A stretch of DNA of 64,000 bases from Streptomyces sp. NBC_01485. Its GTDB lineage: Bacteria; Actinomycetota; Actinomycetes; Streptomycetales; Streptomycetaceae. A model generated the notes under the pieces. It saw nothing but the letters and a program-made list of their open reading frames with translations. It had not been told where the DNA came from and did not search any database. Each line of letters starts with the position of its first letter. Position 1 is the first letter of the stretch. Shown one piece after another: positions 16,949-27,773 of the stretch. The stretch spans positions 6,634,001 through 6,698,000 of the forward strand of contig NZ_CP109435.1 of the NCBI RefSeq assembly GCF_036227125.1, read 5' to 3'. The position numbers were made by a program, and so were the translations under genes.

Positions 16949-17632
16949 GTGAACAGGACGACCACGGCGAGGACCACCGCATTCGCGACCGGCTCGGGAC
17001 TGGCGCTGCCCGCGCAGCCCGGTGCCCCGATCCGGGAGGCGTGCGGCGCGCAGCCCGAGCCCGTCGTCCGCGACCTGCGGGAGCGGGCCGGCCGCAGCCC
17101 GCACGGCCTGCTCTTCGGCCCCCGTGATCTGGTCGTGGTCACCGGCCTGCCCGGCAGCGGCAAGTCCACGCTCATGAAGCGGGCCGTCAACGGCGTCCGC
17201 ATCGACTCCCAGGACACCCGCGACCGCTGGGACGCCCGCGCGCCGCGCTTCCTGCCCTACGCCCTCTACCGCCCCCTCGTCCGCCTCGCCCACTACGCCG
17301 GACTGCACCGCGCCCTGCGCGGCGGCGAGGGCGTCGTCGTGCACGACTGCGGTACGCAGACCTGGGTGCGCGACTGGCTGGCCCGCGAGGCCCGCCGCCG
17401 CGGCGGCACCCTCCACCTGCTCCTGCTCGACGTCGGCGCCGACACCGCCCTGGAGGGCCAGCGCGAGCGCGGCCGGGGCGTCTCCCGGTACGCGTTCCTG
17501 CGCCACCGCCACGCCGCCTCCCGGCTGCTGCGCTCGGTGGAGAAGGGCCGGCTGCCCGAGGGCTGCGGCTCGGCGGTCCTGCTCGACCGCGCCGCGGCCG
17601 ACACACTGCGCCGGATCGGTTTCACGGGCTGA
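16949..17632 (+). CDS. AAA-type P-loop ATPase/kinase-like protein
   Basis: A 227-residue protein with a clear Walker A motif VVVTGLPGSGKSTLMKRAV (about residues 62-80) and a later hydrophobic strand LHLLLLDVGADTALEGQRERGRG like the specificity region of small nucleotide or zeta-type kinases. The GTG start follows a GGGGAGGA site at good spacing. It is divergent from the gcv operon and shares its repeat-rich upstream region. The substrate is unknown. The first ~45 residues look disordered (Thr/Ala/Pro-rich). Confidence 0.75.
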   Translation: MNRTTTARTTAFATGSGLALPAQPGAPIREACGAQPEPVVRDLRERAGRSPHGLLFGPRDLVVVTGLPGSGKSTLMKRAVNGVRIDSQDTRDRWDARAPRFLPYALYRPLVRLAHYAGLHRALRGGEGVVVHDCGTQTWVRDWLAREARRRGGTLHLLLLDVGADTALEGQRERGRGVSRYAFLRHRHAASRLLRSVEKGRLPEGCGSAVLLDRAAADTLRRIGFTG

Positions 17633-17722
17633 GGGCCCGCAGGCTCGGGGACTGTCCCCGGCACCCGCTAGCCTTCAGCCACAGCAGAGTGAAGTGAGCA
17701 GTTCTTAGCAGGCGGTAGGCAG

Positions 17723-18532
17723 ATGGACTTCCCCCCGGCGGACTTCCCGGCGGACTTCTCCGCGGACTTCCCGGCGCAGGCGCACCCCCATTCGCACGGC
17801 GGATGGCCCGGCAACGAGCTGGAGGAGGTGCTCTCCGTCTCCCTCGGCGTGCCCGGAGCCGGCGGCCGGATCGTCGAGGTGCTCGGCCGCAGCTTCGTCT
17901 GGGTGCCGCTCCCGGGCGGCGGCGGCCCGCACAGCGGCCCCCTCGACCTGCCCACGCTGGAGCTCGACGGCCAGGTCTACGTGCCGGTCTTCAGCTCCGA
18001 GGAGCAGTTCCGCCAGGTCGCCGGCTCGCACATGTCGTTCACGATCGCACCGGCCGTGGAGTTCGCCCGTGGGCTGCCCCCGCAGGTGGGGATCCTGGTG
18101 AACCCCGAGGGCACGGTCGGCATCCCGCTGCCGCCGCCCGCCGTGGCCGAGCTGTGCCGGGCTGGCCGCACCCTGCTGGACGGCCCCTCGAGCGGCGGCC
18201 GGGTCCGCCTCTACGAGCCCGACTGGCAGGACGACCCGGTGGACTTCCTGGCCGCGGCCTCGGCCGAGTTCGAGGCCACGGGCGTGGTCCGCACGGCCCG
18301 CCGCTGCCTCGCCGCGATCGAGACGGCGGACCCGGTGATGTTCGTCGGCGTCGAACTCTCCCACCAGTGGGAGGGCGACCTGCGCGCGATCCCCCTGGAG
18401 GCCCTGGGCAGGGCCCTGAACCGGACCCCACCCCCCTGGCCGGTCAACCTGCTCCTCCTGGACGTCACCCAGGACCCGGTGGGCGAATGGATGAGGGACA
18501 GGGTCCGCCCCTTCTACACGAACGGCTACTAG
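17723..18532 (+). CDS. SseB-family protein (first of a tandem pair)
   Basis: A 269-residue protein. After a PADFPADFSADFPA low-complexity lead it has the two-part layout of SseB (enhanced serine sensitivity) proteins. The N-terminal domain contains LDGQVYVPVFSSEEQFRQVAG and the C-terminal domain contains PVMFVGVELSHQWEGDLRAI. SseB was named for serine sensitivity in E. coli; the molecular function is not established. Here it sits beside serine/glycine genes, with a paralogue 177 bases downstream on the same strand, which makes a link to serine homeostasis worth considering. Confidence 0.7.
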   Translation: MDFPPADFPADFSADFPAQAHPHSHGGWPGNELEEVLSVSLGVPGAGGRIVEVLGRSFVWVPLPGGGGPHSGPLDLPTLELDGQVYVPVFSSEEQFRQVAGSHMSFTIAPAVEFARGLPPQVGILVNPEGTVGIPLPPPAVAELCRAGRTLLDGPSSGGRVRLYEPDWQDDPVDFLAAASAEFEATGVVRTARRCLAAIETADPVMFVGVELSHQWEGDLRAIPLEALGRALNRTPPPWPVNLLLLDVTQDPVGEWMRDRVRPFYTNGY

Positions 18533-18554
18533 CAAACTCCGCCAGGGGCAGCAT

Positions 18555-18650
18555 CCTCAGGGGCGCGGGGCTGTGTCCTTTTGCGGCTCCGCCGCGGGGC
18601 GCGACAAGGCACAACCGACCCGCACCCGCCAACGCACCACAAGCCCCGAG
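18555..18650. repeat. Streptomyces-type intergenic GC-rich repeat (aggggcgcggggctgtg...)
   Basis: The string aggggcgcggggctgtg, followed by gcggctccgccgcg, gcgcgac and acccgcacccg, is a form I recognise as a dispersed intergenic repeat in many Streptomyces genomes. The segment gcggctccgccgc is itself a palindrome. Copy number in this genome cannot be seen from one window. Confidence 0.6.
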
Positions 18651-18709
18651 CCCTTGGGCGCTTAAGGTGGACTCCAACGCAGGGCAACTTCCCGAAGGGG
18701 CGATAAAAA

Positions 18710-19513
18710 GTGAGCGCTGGCACTGCCGCGACCGGCTCGGTCGAGCACATGCTGCGCCAGGTCACGCCCGGGCGCTACGACGCCTACGAGGCGCTGCTGC
18801 GCGCGCTCGCGACCCCCGTCTCCGGCCGGCTCTGGATGCTCCTGTGGCACGGCCAGGCCGGCTCCCCGGACGCCCAGTACGGGAACATGGAGGTCGACGG
18901 CCACGGCTACGCGCCCTGCGTGACCTCCGCCCAGGAGCTCAGCGCGAGTGGCTGGAACCGCTCGTACGAGGTGGTCGACGGAGTCGACGTGGCCCGCACC
19001 CTCTACCCCGACCACTACGGCCTCTGGCTGAACCCGCATGCCCCCGGCGGCGGCGTCGGCATCCCCTGGCTGGACCTGCGCCGTATCGCCACCGGTCTGG
19101 AACGCCAGCCCGCGGGCCCGCTGCGGCTGTCCGAGCCCGGCATCGAGATCCCGCAGTTCTACGCCCTGCTCGCGCAGAACGCCCACCGCACCCCGGCGGT
19201 CCGCGCGCTGCGCCGCGCCTGGGTTCAGCCCGCGCTGGGCGCGCCCTACCTGGCCCTCGGGCTCGACGTGTACGACTCCTCGCCCTCGGCCGTGGACGCC
19301 GTACGGGCGATGATGCAGCAGTCGATCGGCGCGGTGCCGGACGGGCTGCCGGTGTCGACGGTCGCCATGACCGACGAGTACGACCCGGTCGTGATGTGGA
19401 TGCGCGCCAACGCCCGCCCCTTCTACGACCGCGAGGCCCACGCCCACGCCCCGGCACAGGCCCAGGGGGCTCCCGCAGGCGGCTACGGCTACCCGCCCAG
19501 CGCACGCTACTGA
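18710..19513 (+). CDS. SseB-family protein (second of a tandem pair)
   Basis: A 267-residue relative of the upstream gene. It has the same domain order: LWMLLWHGQAG and YGNMEVDGHGYAPCVTSAQELSASGW in the first half, then QPALGAPYLALGLDVYDSS with a C-terminal DPVVMWMRANARPFYD. The first copy ends with the equivalent DPVGEWMRDRVRPFYT. The last ~25 residues are Ala/Gln/Gly/Tyr-rich and probably disordered. The GTG start lies after a GAAGGGG stretch. The pair probably arose by duplication and has diverged strongly. Confidence 0.7.
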   Translation: MSAGTAATGSVEHMLRQVTPGRYDAYEALLRALATPVSGRLWMLLWHGQAGSPDAQYGNMEVDGHGYAPCVTSAQELSASGWNRSYEVVDGVDVARTLYPDHYGLWLNPHAPGGGVGIPWLDLRRIATGLERQPAGPLRLSEPGIEIPQFYALLAQNAHRTPAVRALRRAWVQPALGAPYLALGLDVYDSSPSAVDAVRAMMQQSIGAVPDGLPVSTVAMTDEYDPVVMWMRANARPFYDREAHAHAPAQAQGAPAGGYGYPPSARY

Positions 19514-19897
19514 CGTCCGCGGCCTCACCCACCGCTCCCGCCCCTCTCGCCGCGCCCACTCCTTCCGCCGCTCCCGCGCCTCCCGATTCTCTGGTTTCCT
19601 ACCGTGAAGTAGGTTTCAGATGTCTTCGCGCGTAGATGGCGGCGATTGATCCCGTTTCTGTCCGGTCCGACCCGATTCATTCGCGTCCGAGGGGCGTTAC
19701 CAGGCGTCCGGATAACGGAATCCTTCTACCCGCATCACGTTTACGCATCCATTCACGGCCAAGTCTGGCAACAGATCGCCAAAGCGTTGAAGACTCCCGC
19801 ACCAGGGGGGCTTCTCCCCTGCGTATTACGGACTGATCACGCCGCTACAGCGGCAAGTGCGGGCCGGCTACCGCCGGTTGAGAGGGGTCCCTGCCAG
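19514..19897 (+). other. Gene-free leader upstream of the peptide transporter, with two stem-loops
   Basis: I see no supported gene in these 384 bases. Two inverted repeats stand out: cctac-cgtgaa-gtagg (19598-19613) and cagggg-ggcttct-cccctg (19803-19821). The region is richer in A/T than its surroundings between about 19650 and 19790, consistent with a promoter and a long 5' leader for the transporter operon. Confidence 0.6.
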
Positions 19898-20905
19898 ATG
19901 ACGGCACCATTGCACGAGCCGACCGCGGAAGCGGCCCCGAGCGCGGCCGAGGAAGCGGCGGTAGCAGCCGGCGACGCCAAGGCCGTACAGGGTCGTTCCC
20001 TGGGCCGGATCGCCTGGGAGCGCCTCAAGCGGGACAAGCTGGCCCTCACGGGCGGCGTCGTGGTGCTCTTCCTCGTCGTGATCGCGCTGTTCGCGCCGGT
20101 CATCACCGGGCTGCTCGGGCAGGACCCGAACGAGTACCACGAGAACCTCATCGACCCGCTCTTCGGTACACCCACGGGCTCGTTGGGCGGTGTCAGCGGC
20201 GAGCATCTGCTCGGCGTCGAGCCGATCAACGGCCGTGACATCTTCGCCCGCATCCTCTACGGCGCCCGGATCTCCCTGCTGGTCGGCTTCCTGTCCGCAG
20301 TGGTCGCCGTGATCCTCGGAACGGTGCTGGGCATCCTCGCCGGCTTCTTCGGCGGCTGGGTCGACTCCCTGATCAGCCGGGTGATGGACGGTCTGCTGGC
20401 CTTCCCGCAGCTCCTGTTCATCATCGCGCTGGTCTCCGTCATGCCGAGCGACATGCTGGGCCTCACCGGCTCCAGCGTGCGTGTCTTCGTGATGATCCTG
20501 GTCATCGGCTTCTTCGGCTGGCCCTACATCGGACGCGTGGTGCGCGGCCAGACGCTCTCGCTGCGTGAGCGCGAGTACGTCGAGGCCGCCCGGTCGCTGG
20601 GCGCGGGACGGCTGTACATCCTGTTCAAGGAACTGCTGCCCAACCTCGTCGCCCCGATCGTCGTGTACACGACGATGATGATCCCCACCAACATCCTCAC
20701 CGAGGCGGCGCTGAGCTTCCTGGGCGTCGGCGTCAAGCCGCCCACCGCCTCGTGGGGACAGATGCTCTCGAGCGCGATCGACTACTACGAGTCGGACCCC
20801 ATGTACATGGTGGTCCCGGGTGTGGCGATCTTCATCACCGTGCTGGCCTTCAACCTCTTCGGCGACGGCGTCCGGGACGCGCTGGACCCGAAGGCGTCCC
20901 GCTGA
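19898..20905 (+). CDS. Oligopeptide ABC transporter permease (OppC/DppC type)
   Basis: A 335-residue inner permease with an OppC N-terminal segment (SLGRIAWERLKRDKLALTGG before the first membrane helix at about residues 50-70). About six membrane helices follow, and the EAA-type coupling loop reads EYVEAARSLGAGRLYILFKELLPN. The ATG follows GAGAGGGG at good spacing. It is the first gene of the cluster permease C, binding protein A, permease B, ATPases D and F, the order seen at this locus in other streptomycetes. Together they import peptides; specificity is unknown. Confidence 0.9.
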   Translation: MTAPLHEPTAEAAPSAAEEAAVAAGDAKAVQGRSLGRIAWERLKRDKLALTGGVVVLFLVVIALFAPVITGLLGQDPNEYHENLIDPLFGTPTGSLGGVSGEHLLGVEPINGRDIFARILYGARISLLVGFLSAVVAVILGTVLGILAGFFGGWVDSLISRVMDGLLAFPQLLFIIALVSVMPSDMLGLTGSSVRVFVMILVIGFFGWPYIGRVVRGQTLSLREREYVEAARSLGAGRLYILFKELLPNLVAPIVVYTTMMIPTNILTEAALSFLGVGVKPPTASWGQMLSSAIDYYESDPMYMVVPGVAIFITVLAFNLFGDGVRDALDPKASR

Positions 20906-21018
20906 CCGCTGAACCGCCGACGAACGACCGCCGCATCACGGCACCCCAGCACCCCAGCACCCCAACCGTCCCGTGGCCTTCACACGGGGTCTCTCATCTA
21001 TCCGGAGGATCCGAGATC

Positions 21019-22815
21019 GTGACTACCCAACGCACCTCAGGGCGGCGGAAGCAGGCATTTGCCGCTGCCGCCGCGGTCGCCGCGCTGCTGACCACGGCGG
21101 CGTGCGGCGGTGGCGGAGACGACGACAAGGGCTCGAGCACCGGCGCCGCCGGCTTCGACGCCGCGAACAACAAGGTCGCTCAGGCTTCGCTGGCCAAGAA
21201 GGGCGGCACACTGAAGTTCGGTGCCGCGCAGGACGCCGACTCGTGGGACACCACGCGTGGCTACTACGGCATGATGTGGAACTTCGCGCGCTACTACAGC
21301 CGCCAGCTCGTCACGAACAAGGCCGAGCCGGGTGCGGCGGGCGCCGAGATCACTCCGGACCTCGCCACCTCGACCGCCAAGGTCACGGACGACGGCAAGA
21401 CCTACACGTACACCCTGCGTGACGGCTCCACGTGGGAGGACGGCAAGCCGATCACGTCCAAGGACGTGAAGTACGGCATCGAGCGCGTGTGGGCGCAGGA
21501 CGTGGTGTCCGGCGGCCCGACGTACCTGAAGGACGTGCTGGACCCCAAGGGCGAGTACAAGGGCCCGTACAAGGACACGTCCGCGGACAAGCTGGGTCTG
21601 AAGGCGATCGAGACGCCGGACGACAAGACGATCGTCTTCAAGCTGCCGCAGGCCAACTCGGACTTCGAGGAGATGCTGGCCCTGGTCTCGGCCTCGCCGG
21701 TCCGCCAGGACATGGACACCAAGGCCAAGTACGGCCTGAAGCCGTTCTCCTCGGGCCCGTACAAGTTCGCGTCCTACAGCCCGGGCAAGGACCTCAAGCT
21801 GGTCCGCAACACCTCCTGGAAGCAGGCCTCGGACCCGGTCCGCAAGGCCTACCCGGACGAGATCACCATCAAGTTCTTCTCGGACGCCAACCAGCTCGAC
21901 CAGCGCCTGCTCAGCGGTGACCTGGACCTCGACCTGAACCAGACCGGCATGTCGCCGCAGGGCCGCACCACCGCCCTGAAGGAGCACAAGGCCAACCTGG
22001 ACAACCCGGTCACCGGCTACATCCGTTACGCGGTCTTCCCGCAGAGCGTCGCGCCGTTCAACAACATCGAGTGCCGCAAGGCGGTCATCCTCGGCGCCGA
22101 CCACGTGTCGCTCCAGACCGCCCGCGGCGGCCCGGTCGCCGGTGGCGACATCGGCACCAACATGCTGCCGCCGTCCGTCCCGGGTTCCGAGGGCCAGAAG
22201 TACGACCCGTACGCGATCTCCGGTGCCAACAAGAGCGGCAACGAGGCCAAGGCCAAGGAGGCCCTGAAGGCCTGCGGTCAGCCGAACGGCTTCAAGACCA
22301 CCATCGCGGTGCGGAACAACAAGCCGGTCGAGGTGGCCACCGCCCAGTCCCTCCAGGCGTCGCTGAAGAAGATCGGCATCAGCGCCGAGATCGACCAGTA
22401 CGACGGCTCGCAGACCTCCGGCATCATCGGCAGCCCCTCGAACGTGAAGAAGAAGGGCTACGGCATCATCATCATGGGCTGGGGTCCGGACTTCCCGTCC
22501 GTCCAGGGCTTCGGTCTGCCGCTGTGGAACAGCAAGTACATCGCGGAGAGCGCCAACAACAACTACGCGCTCATCAACGACAAGGCCATCGACGGTCTGT
22601 TCGACTCGTACGTCACCACGCTGGACGACGCCGGCAAGACCAAGATCGCCACGGAGATCAACCACAAGGTGATGGAGGGCGCGTACTACCTGCCCTTCGT
22701 CTTCGAGCGGTTCCTCAACTGGCGCTCGGACAACCTGGCGAACGTCTACACCACCGACGGTTACAGCGGTCAGTACGACTTCGTCAACCTCGGTCTGAAG
22801 AACCCGAAGAAGTAG
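21019..22815 (+). CDS. Oligopeptide ABC transporter substrate-binding lipoprotein
   Basis: A 598-residue family 5 extracellular solute-binding protein. The signal peptide has a Lys/Arg-rich start, an AAAAAVAALL core and the lipobox LTTAAC (Cys about 31), followed by a Gly/Asp/Ser linker. The mature part contains TYTYTLRDGSTWEDGKPITSKDVKYGIERV and the C-terminal sugar/peptide-binding lobes typical of OppA/DppA. The GTG start has a GGAGGAT site. As the binding component it delivers peptides to the two permeases encoded on either side. Codon choice is strongly G/C third-position with many AAG and AAC codons, as in highly expressed genes. Confidence 0.92.
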   Translation: MTTQRTSGRRKQAFAAAAAVAALLTTAACGGGGDDDKGSSTGAAGFDAANNKVAQASLAKKGGTLKFGAAQDADSWDTTRGYYGMMWNFARYYSRQLVTNKAEPGAAGAEITPDLATSTAKVTDDGKTYTYTLRDGSTWEDGKPITSKDVKYGIERVWAQDVVSGGPTYLKDVLDPKGEYKGPYKDTSADKLGLKAIETPDDKTIVFKLPQANSDFEEMLALVSASPVRQDMDTKAKYGLKPFSSGPYKFASYSPGKDLKLVRNTSWKQASDPVRKAYPDEITIKFFSDANQLDQRLLSGDLDLDLNQTGMSPQGRTTALKEHKANLDNPVTGYIRYAVFPQSVAPFNNIECRKAVILGADHVSLQTARGGPVAGGDIGTNMLPPSVPGSEGQKYDPYAISGANKSGNEAKAKEALKACGQPNGFKTTIAVRNNKPVEVATAQSLQASLKKIGISAEIDQYDGSQTSGIIGSPSNVKKKGYGIIIMGWGPDFPSVQGFGLPLWNSKYIAESANNNYALINDKAIDGLFDSYVTTLDDAGKTKIATEINHKVMEGAYYLPFVFERFLNWRSDNLANVYTTDGYSGQYDFVNLGLKNPKK

Positions 22816-22925
22816 TCCCGGCACACCCGCCGAACGGCACGAAAGGCAGGTGAAGGCCGGCGCGGCGTGATCGCGGGCCATCGGAAGACCTCCGGTGGCC
22901 CGCGGTCCGCGGCGGGCCGAGAGCT

Positions 22926-23920
<995 letters not shown>

Positions 23921-23924
<4 letters not shown>

Positions 23925-25018
23925 CCGAACTCAGCAAGAGCGGAGCGGCCGTGGGCGAGCCCACCCCCGCCTCGCCCGCGCCGACCTCCTTCCTCGAAGT
24001 GCGCGACCTCAAGGTGCACTTCCCCACCGACGACGGTCTGGTCAAGTCCGTCGACGGGCTCAGCTTCCAGTTGGAGAAGGGCAAGACCCTCGGCATCGTG
24101 GGCGAGTCCGGCTCCGGCAAGTCGGTGACCTCGCTCGGCATCATGGGCCTGCACACCGCCGGCCAGTACGGCAAGCGCAAGGCGCAGATCTCCGGCGAGA
24201 TCTGGCTGGACGGCACCGAGCTGCTGTCCGCCGACCCGGACCACGTGCGCAAGCTGCGCGGCCGGCAGATGGCGATGATCTTCCAGGACCCGCTGTCGGC
24301 GCTGCACCCGTACTACACGATCGGCCAGCAGATCGTGGAGGCGTACCGGATCCACCACGACGTCGACAAGAAGACCGCCAAGCGCCGTGCGGTCGAGATG
24401 CTCGACCGGGTGGGCATCCCGCAGCCCGACAAGCGCGCCGACAGCTACCCGCACGAGTTCTCCGGCGGTATGCGCCAGCGCGCGATGATCGCGATGTCGC
24501 TGGTCAACAACCCCGAGCTGCTGATCGCGGACGAGCCGACGACCGCCCTGGACGTGACCGTCCAGGCGCAGATCCTCGACCTCATCCGGGACCTGCAGAA
24601 GGAGTTCGGCTCCGCGGTCGTCGTCATCACCCACGACCTGGGCGTCGTCGCCGAACTCGCCGACGACATCCTGGTGATGTACGGCGGGCGCTGCGTCGAG
24701 CGGGGTCCGGCCGACAAGGTGTTCTACGAGCCCCGGCACCCCTACACCTGGGGTCTGCTCGGCTCGATGCCGCGGCTGGACCGCGAGCAGCAGGAGCGCC
24801 TGATCCCGGTCAAGGGCTCCCCGCCCTCGCTGATCAACATCCCGTCCGGCTGCGCCTTCAACCCGCGCTGCCCGTACGCGGACCTCCCGAAGGACAACGT
24901 GACCCGCACCGTCCGGCCCGAGCTGGCCGAGGTCGGCAGCCGGCACTGGGCCGCCTGCCACCTGGGCACGGAGCAGCGGGAGCGGATCTGGACCGAAGAG
25001 ATTGCGCCGAAGCTGTGA
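23921..25018 (+). CDS. Oligopeptide ABC transporter ATPase (OppD type)
   Basis: A 365-residue nucleotide-binding subunit with Walker A GESGSGKS, signature FSGGMRQRAMIA, Walker B LLIADEPTTALDVT and the H-loop HDLGVVAELADDI. The C-terminal oligopeptide-transporter extension includes KGSPPSLINIPSGCAFNPRCPYA, a Cys-containing segment that in some homologues holds an Fe-S cluster. The GTG start is set by the four-base overlap with the permease. It forms a heterodimer with the OppF-like protein encoded next. Confidence 0.93.
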
Positions 25019-26229
25019 GTGACGACGAGAAAGCGGTGACGATTCCCGCGCAGGCCGACGCTCCGACGGAGCAGGGCGCGACCCTCACCAAGGACGCCGC
25101 CCCCGGCGAGGTGCTGCTGAAGGTCACCGGGCTGCAGAAGCACTTCCCGATCAAGAAGGGCCTGCTCCAGCGGCAGGCCGGGGCGGTGCACGCGGTCGAC
25201 GGCATCGACTTCGAGGTCCGCTCCGGCGAAACCCTCGGCGTCGTGGGCGAGTCCGGCTGCGGCAAGTCCACCATGGGCCGGCTGATCACCCGGCTGCTGG
25301 AGCCGACGGCCGGCAAGATCGAGTTCCAGGGCAAGGACATCACGCACCTCGGGGTCAGCGGCATGCGTCCGCTGCGCCGCGACGTGCAGATGATCTTCCA
25401 GGACCCGTACTCGTCGCTGAACCCGCGCCACACCATCGGCACGATCATCGGCGCTCCCTTCAAGCTCCAGGGCGTCGAGCCCGAGGGCGGCATCAAGAAG
25501 GAAGTGCAGCGGCTGCTGTCGGTCGTGGGCCTCAACCCCGAGCACTACAACCGCTACCCGCACGAGTTCTCCGGCGGTCAGCGCCAGCGCATCGGCATCG
25601 CCCGCGCGCTCGCCCTGAACCCGAAGCTGGTCGTGGCCGACGAGCCGGTCTCGGCGCTGGACGTGTCGATCCAGGCCCAGGTCGTCAACCTGCTGGACGA
25701 CCTCCAGCGGGAGCTGGGCCTGACGTACGTGATCATCGCGCACGACCTCTCGGTGGTCCGGCACGTCTCGGACCGCATCGCGGTGATGTACCTCGGCAAG
25801 ATCGTGGAGCTGGCCGACCGGGACCTGCTCTACAAGTCGCCGATGCACCCGTACACCAAGGCGCTCATGTCGGCGGTGCCGATCCCGGACCCGCGGCGCA
25901 GGAACGCCAAGAGCGACCGGATCCTGCTCAAGGGCGACGTGCCCTCGCCGATCTCCCCGCCGAGCGGCTGCCGCTTCCACACCCGGTGCTGGAAGGCGAC
26001 GGAGATCTGCAAGACGACCGAGCCGGTGCTCGTGGAGCTGCGGCCCGGCCAGCAGGTCGCCTGCCACCACCCGGAGAACTTCGCGGACCAGGCCCCGCAG
26101 GACACCGTCCTGCTGACCGCCGCGAAGGAGGCGGCGGAGCTGGTCCCGGACGAGATCCTCGCGGAGTCGGCCGACAGTGACAGCGACACCGACAGCGGCA
26201 GCGACAGCCAGGAGTCAACCGGCAAGTAG
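25015..26229 (+). CDS. Oligopeptide ABC transporter ATPase (OppF type)
   Basis: A 404-residue ATPase with Walker A GESGCGKST, signature FSGGQRQRIGIARAL, Walker B LVVADEPVSALDVS and H-loop HDLSVVRHVSD. The C-terminal extension carries GCRFHTRCWKATEIC. The start overlaps the preceding ATPase stop by four bases. Unlike typical OppF proteins it has a ~25-residue acidic tail rich in Ser/Asp (ADSDSDTDSGSDSQES) just before the stop; its function is unknown. It is the last gene of the transporter operon. Confidence 0.93.
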   Translation: MSDDEKAVTIPAQADAPTEQGATLTKDAAPGEVLLKVTGLQKHFPIKKGLLQRQAGAVHAVDGIDFEVRSGETLGVVGESGCGKSTMGRLITRLLEPTAGKIEFQGKDITHLGVSGMRPLRRDVQMIFQDPYSSLNPRHTIGTIIGAPFKLQGVEPEGGIKKEVQRLLSVVGLNPEHYNRYPHEFSGGQRQRIGIARALALNPKLVVADEPVSALDVSIQAQVVNLLDDLQRELGLTYVIIAHDLSVVRHVSDRIAVMYLGKIVELADRDLLYKSPMHPYTKALMSAVPIPDPRRRNAKSDRILLKGDVPSPISPPSGCRFHTRCWKATEICKTTEPVLVELRPGQQVACHHPENFADQAPQDTVLLTAAKEAAELVPDEILAESADSDSDTDSGSDSQESTGK

Positions 26230-26325
26230 CGCATGACGAGTTGGCAAAGTCATGCACATGCCCGAACGGGAGAGCGCAGGGTCGTCCGTGTCCGATTGAT
26301 CGGCACACGCTCGAAGGGACGACCC

Positions 26326-27717
26326 ATGGCACTCTCCCGTTCGGCACGTTTAGGAGCCCTCGCGACAGCGGCGGCCTCGTTCCTCGTCATCGCCGCCTCC
26401 TCCGCCCCCGCCCCCGGCGCGGACGGCATCGGCGACACGTACTTCCCGCAGCTCGGCAACGGCGGCTTCGACGCCCGCCACTACGACCTGAGCCTCGCCT
26501 ACAACCCCGACACCGACCGTCTCGACGGCCGTACGACGCTCACCGCCCGCGCAACCCAGAACCTCTCGTCCTTCGATCTGGACCTGCAGAAACTGGAGGT
26601 CACCCGGGTCGAAGTGGACGGCAGACGCGCGCAGTTCACCCGCGACGGCGACGAGATCCGGATCACCCCGCGCGGAGTCCTGCGCAAGGGCCGGACCTTC
26701 GAGGTCGCCGTCACCTACGGCGGCGTCCCCGAACCGCTGGGCGGCCCCATCGTCTTCGGCTCCGACTACGGGTGGATGAAGACCGCCGACGGCGTCTTCG
26801 TCGCCTGCGAGCCCAACGCCGCCTCCACCTGGTTCCCGTCCAGCGACCACCCCTCCGACAAGGCCACCTACGACATCCGGATCAAGGCGCCCAAGGGCCT
26901 GACCGGAGTCTCCAACGGCCGGCTGGTCTCGACGTACGACAAGGGCGGCTCGACGTACACCCACTGGCGCGAGTCGAAGCCGATGGCGACCTATCTCGCG
27001 ACCGCCACGATCGGGAAGTTCGACGTGCGGACGGGGCGGACCCCCGGCGGCACCCCGATCTACGTCGCCATCGACCCGGTGCTCGCGAACAGCAACACCG
27101 TCGACGTGTACGCCGTGACGGCCGCCGCCACCGACTACTGGTCGCAGGTCTTCGGGCCGTACCCCTTCGAGGAGACCGGCGCGATCGTCGACGACATGCC
27201 GGAGGCCGGGTTCTCGCTGGAGGTGCAGTCCAAGCCGGTGTACTCGGCCGTCCGCAACGAGACGACGATCGTGCACGAGCTGGCCCACCAGTGGTTCGGC
27301 GACTCGGTGTCCGTGGCGCACTGGAAGGACATCTGGCTCAACGAGGGCTTCGCCACCTACGCCCAGTGGCTGTGGGCCGAGCACCAGGGCACCCGGTCGG
27401 CGCACGCATCCTTCCTGGCCGGCTACAACGCCCGCCCCGCCGACAGCGCCTTCTGGCGGACGGCCGTCGGAGACCCGCAGCGCGACACCATGTTCGCCTC
27501 CGCCGTCTACCAGCGCGGCGCGATGACCCTCCAGGTACTGCGCGAGCGCATCGGCGACGCCGCCTTCTTCAAGCTGCTCCCCACCTGGACCAGGCTGCAC
27601 CGCTACGGCAACGCGGACACCGCCGACTTCGTCCGGCTCGCCGAGAGGATCTCCGGGCAGCAGCTCGACGACCTCTTCCAGACCTGGCTCTTCACCACAG
27701 GGAAACCGTCCCTGTAG
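26326..27717 (+). CDS. Secreted M1-family zinc metallopeptidase
   Basis: A 463-residue gluzincin. The signal peptide is MALSRSARLGALATAAASF..., with likely cleavage after the Ala-rich stretch near residue 32. The mature protein has the M1 N-terminal beta domain (HYDLSLAYNPDTDRLDGRTTLTA) and the catalytic motif HELAHQWFGDSVSVAHWKDIWLNEGFA, giving His-Glu-x-x-His and the downstream Glu zinc ligand. It lacks the long C-terminal helical domain of full aminopeptidase N, as in other short actinobacterial secreted members. Placement next to a peptide importer suggests it generates peptides or amino acids outside the cell. I chose the ATG because the sequence before it is not signal-peptide-like and AAGGGACG precedes it. 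Confidence 0.92.
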   Translation: MALSRSARLGALATAAASFLVIAASSAPAPGADGIGDTYFPQLGNGGFDARHYDLSLAYNPDTDRLDGRTTLTARATQNLSSFDLDLQKLEVTRVEVDGRRAQFTRDGDEIRITPRGVLRKGRTFEVAVTYGGVPEPLGGPIVFGSDYGWMKTADGVFVACEPNAASTWFPSSDHPSDKATYDIRIKAPKGLTGVSNGRLVSTYDKGGSTYTHWRESKPMATYLATATIGKFDVRTGRTPGGTPIYVAIDPVLANSNTVDVYAVTAAATDYWSQVFGPYPFEETGAIVDDMPEAGFSLEVQSKPVYSAVRNETTIVHELAHQWFGDSVSVAHWKDIWLNEGFATYAQWLWAEHQGTRSAHASFLAGYNARPADSAFWRTAVGDPQRDTMFASAVYQRGAMTLQVLRERIGDAAFFKLLPTWTRLHRYGNADTADFVRLAERISGQQLDDLFQTWLFTTGKPSL

Positions 27718-27773
27718 GGCCGTGCAGCCTGGCTTTGTAAGGTCCACCCCTTCCGCTGGGTGACAATGTAAGG

